In this document: positions 9,105-16,830 of the stretch, in pieces | How positions within the stretch are numbered: the stretch's first letter is position 1 | Layout: each line of letters starts with the position of its first letter | NCBI RefSeq assembly: GCF_004358345.1 | Contig: NZ_CP037952.1 | Span: forward strand, 1,364,001-1,428,000 | Direction of reading: 5' to 3' | DNA: 64,000 nucleotides | From: Parashewanella spongiae | GTDB lineage: Bacteria > Pseudomonadota > Gammaproteobacteria > Enterobacterales > Shewanellaceae | Notes under the pieces: generated by a model | Told to the model about the DNA's origin: nothing | Database searches by the model: none | Seen by the model: the letters and a program-made list of their open reading frames with translations, nothing else | Translations under genes and position numbers: made by a program

Positions 9105-9469
9105 GACTACCGACATACAAAACTGTCGTTATTACATTGCTACATTGCTACGTTGCACGTTCTTTAATTATCCTGACAAAAGCCCATGCGTTGAACGCCA
9201 GCTTTGTATGGCGGTCGTAGAGAATATAGTACTTCGAACATGCGCCTTGTACTGAAAGCCGTTATCTATTGCTGAGTGAGGGATTAATTACTGTAAGGGA
9301 CGCTGCGGAAGAAAGTATACCGATGAATCCTCGTCACTCCAGCGCAGGCTGGAGTCTAGTGCCTTTAAGCTTTTCTATAAAAGTCACTGGATACCAGCCT
9401 TTGCAGGTATGACAAAAAAATTTAAAATATTGATTGGTACTTTCTAAATCGCTAGTTCCCTAATTGGTA
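9105..9469. repeat. MITE family A, copy 2 (left-truncated, interrupted)
   Basis: Starts inside the element at ACCGACATACAAAACTGTCG and ends with the family A terminus CTGTAATTGGTA, followed by TTA. The terminus is split at 9296/9461 by a family C element. Part of the middle is missing compared with the 14.1-kb copy. Confidence 0.78.
9297..9460. repeat. Repeat family C, copy 3, inserted in MITE A
   Basis: 164 bp beginning GGGACGCTGCGGAAGAAAGT and ending CTTTCTAAATCGCTAGTTCCC, which are loose inverted repeats. TAA flanks both sides (9294-9296 and 9461-9463). Deleting the element plus one TAA rebuilds the family A terminus CTGTAATTGGTA. This shows family C is itself a mobile MITE-type element with a 3-bp target duplication. 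Confidence 0.78.
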
Positions 9470-9478
9470 TTAATTTAC

Positions 9479-11458
9479 TCAGAACTGGTAGCGTAAACTG
9501 AAACGCCACCTTCTTCCTTCACCAGGGTAATATCCACTACTAAAGCTGCTGTAATATCCTGCGCTCACGTATTCTTTATTTAATACATTGTCAGCCCGTA
9601 AACTGGCTTGCCAATCGTTAAAAGTATAATTAATGGCGAGGTTTGCTAAGGTGTAGCTTGATAGTTTTGGATCACTATTGCTGTTATCACCTTCAATAAA
9701 TCGTGATCCAATGTAATTCGCTTCAGCATAGATTTGCCAATCTTTAGTTATATCTGCGCTTGCACTAATTTTAGCTGTATGTTCGGCAACCCATGATAGT
9801 GCTTTTCCTTTATTGCTTCCCTCGGTAAATTCAGCGTTAATATAATTATATTGAACACCAATGTTTAGAATACTGTTTGCTTGAATATTCCAGTCGAAGT
9901 TTGTTCCAATGCGACGGGAGGCGTCAGCATTGATGTTTGCACCTGAGAATGAGGTTGGTGTAGGAGGCGTAGCACTAGGGTCAAAAACAATTTCGTCTTC
10001 TAATTCTAAGTGATATAAACTGATTTTTAGGTTTTGTTTTTGAGTGTTATAGTCCCAACCAGCTTCATAAGAGCGACCTGTTTGTGGCTTTAAGCCGAAC
10101 ACATTGGGTGAGGTGAAAGCTTGCTCGTCAACTTTTGCAAATCGGAAGTTGTCTTCAGCGCGTAAGTAAAAACGTTGGTGAATACTTGGGCGATAATTTA
10201 AACCGAGCTCTAAAGCGTGAGCGCTTTCATCCAAATTAATTCCATTTGGATATTTTGTGGCATCAATCAGGTCGTCTTTAACTTTAGAATAACGCCCACC
10301 CACAACATAGTTGAGTTTATTGGATAGTGGAACGGAAGCTTGGGTGTAAAGACTCCCTAATTTTTGAGTGTTGCTGCGGCCAAATAAAAATTCAGATTCT
10401 CCACGACTAACGTCGGCCCCAATGATTAGATTTAACGATCCGCGGTTAGTTGAATAGTTCCCTATAAATTTAGGGCTGATATTTAATAATGAACGCTGGT
10501 TTTTGGTTGCTCCACCATAGCTTATGCCATTGATTTCTGAATTTGTGTAATCAATGTTAGCGTCGAATCGCCATGTTTTATTGATAGCTTTTCCGTAGCC
10601 ACTTCGTGCCACTTTAGTGATGTCATGAAAATAATCTGTAGGCTTGCCATCAAAACTAAAAGTTACAAATTGGCGAGGGTTATCATTGAGTTGGTCGATA
10701 TTCAATGCATTAGCTAACTCACGATTATTGTCGTAATAGCTGCTTTCAACAAAAAAGGTACTCTCATCAGATTGGTATTGTAATCGTCCAAGCAAAGACC
10801 CTGTTTCATTGGCATTATGATGGCGGTAATTATCGCTTTGTTGGTGATGTCCTGTTAGGTAGTAACTCCAATCATTATTGATTGCACTTGCAACATCAGC
10901 TCGACCTTCAATAGTGTCTAAGTTGCCAGCAGATAACGTTACAGAGCCTCCGGTATTTTCTGGTGAGCGGGTTACAATGTTGATTACACCTCCAACCGCT
11001 TGATCTCCATATAATACCCCAGCGCTTCCTGATAATATTTCAATGCGCTCTACTTGATTCAGTGGAATAGCACTAATGCTCGGTGCCGCAATGTCGATAT
11101 TATTAAGGCGCCGCCCATCAACCAGTATCAAAGTATTGTTTGCAGCCTGTCCAGCACCAAATCCACGTAATGAAAATACTGCACCAGAGTTAAAATCTGA
11201 AACTTGAATGCCAGCTTCACCTCTTAGAATATCTACAATATTGGTTGCTCCGCTTAGAGAAATATCAGTATTGTTGATGATTTTTATATGGCTTGCCAAC
11301 TCAAGAGGCTGGCTTGTTTTACGACCAATAACAGTGATGTGTTCTATATCTTTTTTAGCTTTTAATGTTGGTGTCGTAGCAACAGCGCCAAAGCTAGAAA
11401 AAGCTATAGCTGGTGCTATAGATAGCGCTAATAGTGTAATTGAAGTTCTCATTTTCAT
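9479..11458 (-). CDS. TonB-dependent outer-membrane receptor, probably for cobalamin (BtuB-like)
   Basis: About 659 residues from the ATG at 11458 (an alternative ATG lies at 11452). A signal peptide (MKMRTSITLLALSIAPAIA...) is followed by a TonB-box-like segment (DIEHITVIG), a plug domain (IVDILRGEAGIQVS, SLRGFGAG, LILVDGRRLN, YGDQAVGGVINIVTR) and a 22-strand-type barrel ending in the aromatic RYQF. The 5' leader contains a cobalamin riboswitch, so vitamin B12 or a related corrinoid is the likely ligand. No btuCDF or cobalamin synthesis genes lie nearby. Upstream residues 11459-11506 are also open but would put the signal peptide out of place. Confidence 0.87.
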   Translation of the reverse strand: MKMRTSITLLALSIAPAIAFSSFGAVATTPTLKAKKDIEHITVIGRKTSQPLELASHIKIINNTDISLSGATNIVDILRGEAGIQVSDFNSGAVFSLRGFGAGQAANNTLILVDGRRLNNIDIAAPSISAIPLNQVERIEILSGSAGVLYGDQAVGGVINIVTRSPENTGGSVTLSAGNLDTIEGRADVASAINNDWSYYLTGHHQQSDNYRHHNANETGSLLGRLQYQSDESTFFVESSYYDNNRELANALNIDQLNDNPRQFVTFSFDGKPTDYFHDITKVARSGYGKAINKTWRFDANIDYTNSEINGISYGGATKNQRSLLNISPKFIGNYSTNRGSLNLIIGADVSRGESEFLFGRSNTQKLGSLYTQASVPLSNKLNYVVGGRYSKVKDDLIDATKYPNGINLDESAHALELGLNYRPSIHQRFYLRAEDNFRFAKVDEQAFTSPNVFGLKPQTGRSYEAGWDYNTQKQNLKISLYHLELEDEIVFDPSATPPTPTSFSGANINADASRRIGTNFDWNIQANSILNIGVQYNYINAEFTEGSNKGKALSWVAEHTAKISASADITKDWQIYAEANYIGSRFIEGDNSNSDPKLSSYTLANLAINYTFNDWQASLRADNVLNKEYVSAGYYSSFSSGYYPGEGRRWRFSLRYQF

Positions 11459-11569
11459 TGATTCCAAAAAGGGAAAATGAGGCAGTGTAGTCACGTTCTG
11501 CTCCACAGTATTAATAGTAAATGAACTATCATAGATACGAACAGCATCGCATTTCGAGATCTGCCCACC

Positions 11570-11735
11570 GAAATCATCGAAATCACTTATGTGGCCGGTC
11601 TCCGGACTGAGGTTATATTTTGCTTTTAAACATAATGCGGCTTTAGAGCAAGTTGTGCGCCAAGCCTTACCATCACCGTTGCGGGGGCAGTGTCAAACTT
11701 TCATTGACTTCCCGATTATCTCTATCTTAATTAAT
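11570..11735 (-). promoter_or_regulatory. Cobalamin (B12) riboswitch in the TonB receptor leader
   Basis: Read on the minus strand, the hallmark B12-box core ACTGCCCCCGCAACGGTGA lies around 11670-11692, and CAGTCCGGAGACCGGCC at 11593-11609. A GGGAAGTC-type segment near 11700-11712 precedes them. AdoCbl binding represses expression of the downstream receptor. The receptor start is about 110 bp further on. A small plus-strand reading frame across this RNA is spurious. The outer limits are approximate. Confidence 0.93.
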
Positions 11736-11817
11736 AGAGCACCACAAAAAGCTAACAAGCAAGATTTTAAATCTTGCCTGTTATTATAGACGTCTAGAAG
11801 TCTGTTTGTCTAGTGGT

Positions 11818-12465
11818 TTATTTACGAGAAAAAAGTGTGTGTACAAAAGTGGCGTAATTGTCTTTTGTGAGAGGAGGGAGGTTAGGTGAGAAGACTTTTC
11901 CTCTCATGGACTTATGAAGTAAAATTACCTGAGAATCCCTAGTCAGTGCCGTGTAATAACCCATTTCTCCCTGAGGTTTTGATACAAATTGCTGCGGCCG
12001 ACCAATGCTAATCGTATGAATGTTAGGCATACGAGTGCAGCCAATAAGGCCATGAGAGCCTGAATAATTGTTAACTTTAATATCCCCTAAAGATTCAAAA
12101 ACGACTTCACCATTGCAATGTTCTTTATATGTAGAAGCTAATGATTCAAGGAATGTTTCAGAGGTTAAATCGTCAGAAATATTTTTGAAGCCTTGAATAC
12201 AAATTAACTCGCTCCATTGGCTCATTTTTTCATTATTTGGAATGAATTCAGCCGAATACATATCTGCGAGTTGATCTTCTCGAGTTTGTTTCCAGTTTTG
12301 TGGGATATTGAAACTTACAGGCTGAGAAAAGATATCTAAAGTTATCACAGAAGGTGAATCGGCTTGTTTAGCTTTAGCTGGTAAGCTGAACAGAGCAATA
12401 CTGAGTAATATAAATGAAATAAGAAATGCAGAAGTTCTTTGATTGAAACCTAGTTGCACTGTCAT
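11818..12465 (-). CDS. Secreted protein of unknown function
   Basis: 215 residues from the ATG at 12465, chosen because TAGGA lies 9 nt upstream; an ATG three codons earlier has no spaced ribosome site. A typical Sec signal peptide covers about residues 1-33 (core FLISFILLSIALFSL, cleavage after AKA). The mature part has three Cys (LICIQGF, HCNGEV, IGCTRMP) and no motif I recognise. It sits between the B12 riboswitch and gabD, transcribed away from gabD. Periplasmic location is inferred. Confidence 0.65.
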   Translation of the reverse strand: MTVQLGFNQRTSAFLISFILLSIALFSLPAKAKQADSPSVITLDIFSQPVSFNIPQNWKQTREDQLADMYSAEFIPNNEKMSQWSELICIQGFKNISDDLTSETFLESLASTYKEHCNGEVVFESLGDIKVNNYSGSHGLIGCTRMPNIHTISIGRPQQFVSKPQGEMGYYTALTRDSQVILLHKSMRGKVFSPNLPPLTKDNYATFVHTLFSRK

Positions 12466-12630
12466 GGGTAGCATTCCTATTTCATTATTTTTAGATAAGC
12501 GATTGATATAGTAAACTAAGATGGTTCAAATAATAAAGTAAAAATTGTTATAAAAATGTATAACGATTGGTGCGACCGCTTTTAAATTGTGCACTTTTTA
12601 GTTTTTTAGAAAAAATTAAGTAGGAACAGT

Positions 12631-14091
12631 ATGCCCCTGAATGATCTTAGTTTGTTAAAGACAAAATGTTACCTCAATGGAGTGTGGGTAGATTCCGTCG
12701 ACAATAGCTTTATTGATGTTATTAACCCTGCGTTATTACAAAAAGTAGCGAGTGTTCCCAATTTAACAGGTCGAGAAACTCATGACGCTATTAATGCAGC
12801 TGAGCTAGCCTTAAAAGATTGGAGTAAGCGAACAGCGTCAGAAAGAAGTGAGTTATTAAAAAAATGGTTTGTTCTCATTAAAGAGAATATTGATGATCTG
12901 GCTTGGTTAATCACACTTGAACAAGGCAAACCTTTATTAGAATCCCAAAGGGAAGTGAAATACGCGGCGTCTTTCGTTGAATGGTTCGCTGAAGAGTCTA
13001 AACGAGTTTACGGGGAAGTTATTCCTCAACATCAATCAAGTAAGCGCTTACTGGTGATTAAGCAACCTGTGGGTGTAACGGCTGCAATTACGCCGTGGAA
13101 TTTCCCTGCAGCAATGATCACACGTAAAGCAGCTGCTGCACTGGCTGCAGGTTGTACTATGATCGTTAAACCTGCTCCTGAAACGCCTCTTACTGCTCTG
13201 GCATTGGCTGAATTGGCAGATAGAGCTGGCATACCAGCTGGCGTTTTTAATGTGATAACCGGTGATGCAGTTGCCATAGGGAATGTACTTTGTGACAGCC
13301 CTGTGGTGAGGAAGTTATCTTTTACTGGCTCAACGAATATTGGGCGTTTATTGATGTCTCAATGTGCCCACTCGCTTAAAAAACTATCACTTGAACTTGG
13401 TGGCAATGCGCCATTTATTGTTTTCAACGATGCAGATATTGATGCGGCGGTTGAAGGTGCAATAGCGGCTAAGTTTCGAAATACTGGGCAAACTTGTGTT
13501 TGTGCAAATCGAATCTATGTTCAATCTGAAGTCTATAAAGCATTTTCTGAAAAGTTCACTCAAGCAGTTTCTTTGTTAAAAGTAGGTACTGGAACCGATA
13601 CGGAAACGACTATTGGACCATTAATCAATAAAGCTGCTGTGCTAAAAGCTATGGATCATGTAAATGATGCTGTCGCTAAGGGCGCGAAGTTAGTCGCTGG
13701 TGGACAACAGTTATTGATGTCAGAAGATATTGTTGGTTATTTCTATCAGCCAACGGTGTTGATTGACGTTGATGCAAGTATGAAAATTGCTCGTGAAGAA
13801 ACATTTGGACCAGTAGCACCCTTATTTAAATTCGATGGTGTTGATGATGTTATTGAACAAGCAAATGATACAGAGTTTGGCTTAGCCGCTTATTTCTATG
13901 GGCGTGATGTATCTTTGATCTGGAAAGTCTCTGAAGCATTGGAATACGGTATGGTGGGTGTTAATACAGGCATTATTTCAACTGAGGTTGCTCCATTTGG
14001 CGGAATAAAGGCGTCAGGACTAGGTAGAGAAGGTGGTCATCAAGGAATAGAGGAATACTTAGAAACAAAATATGTCTGTATGGAGATTTAA
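12631..14091 (+). CDS. gabD: NAD(P)-dependent succinate-semialdehyde dehydrogenase
   Basis: Oxidises succinate semialdehyde to succinate, the last step of GABA degradation. 486 residues; GabD from E. coli is 482. The aldehyde dehydrogenase fold is clear: cofactor motif ITPWNFPAAMITRKAAAAL, general base Glu255 in LELGGNAPF, catalytic Cys289 in FRNTGQTCVCAN. The Cys-x-Cys arrangement at 289/291 is typical of GabD. The ATG has TAGGA upstream. No gabT or gabP neighbour; a family A MITE begins on the base after the stop codon. Confidence 0.92.
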   Translation: MPLNDLSLLKTKCYLNGVWVDSVDNSFIDVINPALLQKVASVPNLTGRETHDAINAAELALKDWSKRTASERSELLKKWFVLIKENIDDLAWLITLEQGKPLLESQREVKYAASFVEWFAEESKRVYGEVIPQHQSSKRLLVIKQPVGVTAAITPWNFPAAMITRKAAAALAAGCTMIVKPAPETPLTALALAELADRAGIPAGVFNVITGDAVAIGNVLCDSPVVRKLSFTGSTNIGRLLMSQCAHSLKKLSLELGGNAPFIVFNDADIDAAVEGAIAAKFRNTGQTCVCANRIYVQSEVYKAFSEKFTQAVSLLKVGTGTDTETTIGPLINKAAVLKAMDHVNDAVAKGAKLVAGGQQLLMSEDIVGYFYQPTVLIDVDASMKIAREETFGPVAPLFKFDGVDDVIEQANDTEFGLAAYFYGRDVSLIWKVSEALEYGMVGVNTGIISTEVAPFGGIKASGLGREGGHQGIEEYLETKYVCMEI

Positions 14092-14452
14092 TACCAGTTA
14101 CAGTAATTAATCTCTCACTCAGCAAGAGCTAAAGGTTTTCAGTATAAGACGCATGTTCGAAGTACTATATTCCCTATGGTCGCCATACAAAGCTGGTGCT
14201 CAACGCGTTTCGTGCTTTTGTTGAGACAATTCAATGACTTGTAGCGCATAGGTGGAACCTTTTAGCCTTGCCCTTCGGGAACTTGTATGTGCACACTTTG
14301 GTTTATAAAGAATACTTCTCAAAATTGTCTTGACGTAGCAATGTAATAACGACAGCTTTGTATGTCGGTAACAACTGTGTCTTCATCAATTTCGATTGCA
14401 CTTTGAGCACATACATAGCTCTGAGTTGAGCATTTAATTACTGTAATTAGTA
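14092..14452. repeat. MITE family A, copy 3 (full length)
   Basis: 361 bp with ends TACCAGTTACAGTAATTAA and TTAATTACTGTAATTAGTA. It starts directly after the gabD stop codon TAA. Flanks are TAA (left) and TTA (right), so the target duplication has diverged. This uninterrupted copy is the reference that shows the insertion in copy 1. Confidence 0.85.
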
Positions 14453-14597
14453 TTACTATGGGTTTAGGCTTTTTAAGTTCCCATTTCTGACTACCGGCTT
14501 GCAGAACTCTTAGTTTATTTAGGCTGTTGTTTACATTAGACAAGTGACCACTGCAATATGTCTTTCGATTCCGTCTTGAATACAATTAGGAGTGAAG

Positions 14598-15002
14598 ATG
14601 TTAGACAAACACATTAGTACTGAACTCGGTAAACTTATTTTAAGAGTAACAGTTGCTGGGCTTATGCTGTTTCATGGTGTGGCAAAAATGATGCACCCAC
14701 AGTCACTCGAATTCATTTCCTCTATGTTGACCAATGCCGGGTTGCCAACCTTTATTGCTTATGGAGTTTTTGTTGGTGAAGTTGTCGCTCCGTTGGCAAT
14801 TCTTGCCGGTTTTCACACTCGTCTTAGTGCCATAATTATTCTGATAAACATGTTATTTGTTCTAGGATTGGTGCACATGGGGGAAATATTTAGCTTAACA
14901 TCTAGTGGTGGATTGGCTGTTGAGTTGCAATTGTTTTATTTGTTATCAGCAATCGCAATCGCTTTGTTAGGAAGTGGAAAGTTTGCTTACAAGCCTGATT
15001 AA
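14598..15002 (+). CDS. DoxX family inner-membrane protein
   Basis: 134 residues with four predicted membrane segments (about 10-30, 48-68, 72-92, 105-125). The DoxX pattern LILRVTVAGLMLFHGVAKM and VGEVVAPLAILAGFHTRL is clear. AGGAG lies 5 nt before the ATG at 14598; a GTG two codons upstream overlaps that site and is rejected. DoxX-type proteins have been tied to redox and thiol stress in some bacteria; no specific role can be read here. It stands alone between a MITE and an IS110-type element. Confidence 0.83.
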   Translation: MLDKHISTELGKLILRVTVAGLMLFHGVAKMMHPQSLEFISSMLTNAGLPTFIAYGVFVGEVVAPLAILAGFHTRLSAIIILINMLFVLGLVHMGEIFSLTSSGGLAVELQLFYLLSAIAIALLGSGKFAYKPD

Positions 15003-15078
15003 TTGGGCAGAATTTCTAGAAACTATGAAGGACAGTAACTCAACTACCCTTTAGTTACCACAACACAAGGGGAATATT

Positions 15079-16212
15079 ATGAGCACCGTCCTTCAAGTAA
15101 AAGATAACGCAAAATTTGTTAATTTGTACATTGCTTTTGAACTTAGCAGTAAAACTTGGAAGCTTGGCTTTTCAAATGGTGAAAAAAAGAGAGTCAAAAC
15201 GATTGATTCCCGAGACTGGAAAGCCCTACATCATGAAATAGCCTTAGCAAAAGAAAAGCTATTCTGCGTTGAAAACTGCAAAGTCATTAGCTGTTACGAA
15301 GCAGGTAGAGACGGATTCTGGATACACAGAGCGCTAATTAAAGACGGCATCGAAAATCATGTGATTGACTCAGCTAGTATTGAAGTCAGCCGAAAACAGA
15401 AGAAAGTCAAAACCGATAGAGTTGATGTGATTGCTTTGCTCCGTTTACTGATGCGTTATCACTCTGGAGAGCAAGAAGCTTTAAATATCATCAATGTTCC
15501 AAATGTAGAAGCTGAAGATAAGCGTCGAATTAACCGAGAGCGAGAACGATTAGTAAAAGAGCGTGGCAGTCACAGCGCACGAATTAAGTCACTTCTGTGT
15601 TTGCATGGTATCAGCGTGGAAAATATCTCTAAACTAAAAGGGAAAGTTAATCAACTTAAGACGGCGGTTCTCAATAAGCCTTTACCGACAGATTTAGTGA
15701 CGGAAATAGAGCGAGAACTTGATAGGCATGAAATTGTCGACAAGCAAATTAAAGCAATTGAGAAATTACAAAAACAACGTGTTCTTGATGACTGTGATGA
15801 CGCATCGCAAAAAATTAATCAGCTCATGCAGCTTAAAGGCGTAGGCTGGCAATCGAGCTGGGTATTAGTAACAGAGTTTTTCCATTGGCGAGAATTTAAA
15901 AACGCTAAACAAGTGGGAGCTTGTGCAGGAATGACACCAACGCCTTACGATAGTGGTGACAGTCAAAGAGAGCAAGGCATTTGCAAGTCAGGTAATCGAC
16001 GAATACGAAAGATTATGGTTGAACTCAGTTGGTTTTGGTTACGGTATCAACCCAAATCAGAATTGAGTTTATGGTTCGAACAGCGTTTCGCTCATGGCAG
16101 TAAACGAATGAGACGCATCGGCATTGTTGCTATGGCACGTAAACTTCTTATCAAACTGTGGAAGTATTTAGAGCATGGAGAAGTGCCATCAGGTGCAACG
16201 ATGTCACTTTAA
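15079..16212 (+). CDS. IS110-family transposase/recombinase
   Basis: 377 residues. The N-terminal RuvC-like DEDD part includes YEAGRDGFWIHRAL and KTDRVDVIALLRLL. The first acidic position is Glu in IAFELSSKTWKLGF rather than Asp, as I recall for this subgroup. A coiled-coil linker (about 150-235) follows. The C-terminal Tnp domain with the presumed serine is LMQLKGVGWQSSWVL ... CAGMTPTPYDSGDS ... GNRRIRKIMVE. The ATG has AAGGGG upstream. The gene looks intact. Confidence 0.92.
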   Translation: MSTVLQVKDNAKFVNLYIAFELSSKTWKLGFSNGEKKRVKTIDSRDWKALHHEIALAKEKLFCVENCKVISCYEAGRDGFWIHRALIKDGIENHVIDSASIEVSRKQKKVKTDRVDVIALLRLLMRYHSGEQEALNIINVPNVEAEDKRRINRERERLVKERGSHSARIKSLLCLHGISVENISKLKGKVNQLKTAVLNKPLPTDLVTEIERELDRHEIVDKQIKAIEKLQKQRVLDDCDDASQKINQLMQLKGVGWQSSWVLVTEFFHWREFKNAKQVGACAGMTPTPYDSGDSQREQGICKSGNRRIRKIMVELSWFWLRYQPKSELSLWFEQRFAHGSKRMRRIGIVAMARKLLIKLWKYLEHGEVPSGATMSL

Positions 16213-16497
16213 TCAAAATAACCAAGTAAAGAGTAAAATGTAGTAAAGCGTTGTTCGATGCTAACTGTACAGCCCCTTGATAAGCAAGGCTAAATCGTTT
16301 TTCTAGAAGAGTTAGTATCATTATTCAGGTTAGGCGTGATAATGCGCATGCAATTTAAGGTGACTGACTAAAGTCAGAACGGATAGAAGGTGGTTAGCCA
16401 TTAAGCTGACACAACAAAACCTGAGCAACACTTTTAACCAGAGAAACTGAATGAAATAAATTAAAAACTGAAGGGCTTGACAAAGATGTCCTCATAG
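16213..16497 (+). ncRNA. Non-coding 3' end of the IS, candidate bridge RNA
   Basis: 285 bp between the transposase stop and the right inverted repeat, with no reading frame. In IS110-family elements a non-coding end encodes a bridge RNA that pairs with target and donor DNA; in IS1111-type members it lies 3' of the gene. Several short inverted repeats are visible, for example GGTGACTGACTAAAGTCAG near 16360. No fold or promoter was computed, so this is a positional inference. Confidence 0.35.
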
Positions 16498-16499
16498 AA

Positions 16500-16761
16500 G
16501 GGGCTGTTTATCTTTCGTGATTATTTTTGCAGCGATAAATTGGTCGTTTTATACAAGACAGAGCTTGTGCGGTTTGGTATTCCAAATAAGCAAGCGATAA
16601 CACAGTAGAAATGACCAATTTACGCTGTCTTAGATGCTTTTGAGCGTTCACTGTTCTGTGTTGTAACCCGTTTACTTAGATGACTAAGCTTCACAGCTTA
16701 CGCCTTGAACAGATAAACACTCAAATAGCACAAAATTTAATCCTGAAAGATAAACAGCCCC
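16500..16761. repeat. MITE family B, copy 2
   Basis: 262 bp, GGGGCTGTTTATCTTTCGTG to CTGAAAGATAAACAGCCCC. The same length as copy 1, in opposite orientation, with few differences. The right flank is TA but the left flank is GAA, so the original left neighbour was probably replaced when the IS110-type element arrived. Confidence 0.85.
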
Positions 16762-16771
16762 TAGCGTTTTC

Positions 16772-16819
16772 AATTAACCCGTAATGCACCTAACTTAGAA
16801 TATACATTACGGGTTAATT
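16772..16819 (-). terminator. Hairpin downstream of the large lipoprotein gene
   Basis: A perfect 15-bp stem (AATTAACCCGTAATG and its complement) with an 18-nt loop, 12 bp past the stop at 16831. No clear T run on the minus strand, so a terminator role is likely but not certain. Confidence 0.5.
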
Positions 16820-16830
16820 AAGGCTGATTA

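Larger units (their letters stand above)
15023..16497 (+). mobile_element. IS110-family insertion sequence (IS1111-like layout)
   Basis: A single transposase gene is flanked by short imperfect inverted repeats: CTATGAAGGACA at 15023-15034 and TGTCCTCATAG at 16487-16497. The non-coding stretch is long on the 3' side (285 bp) and short on the 5' side, the arrangement reported for the IS1111 subgroup. The right edge abuts a family B MITE at 16500. No target duplication is visible, as expected for this family. True ends may lie a few bases outside these repeats. Confidence 0.75.

Noticed and set aside
11589-11789. 66-codon plus-strand reading frame in front of the TonB gene
   Set aside because: It lies wholly across the cobalamin riboswitch on the opposite strand and has no ribosome site; chance frame in a conserved RNA.
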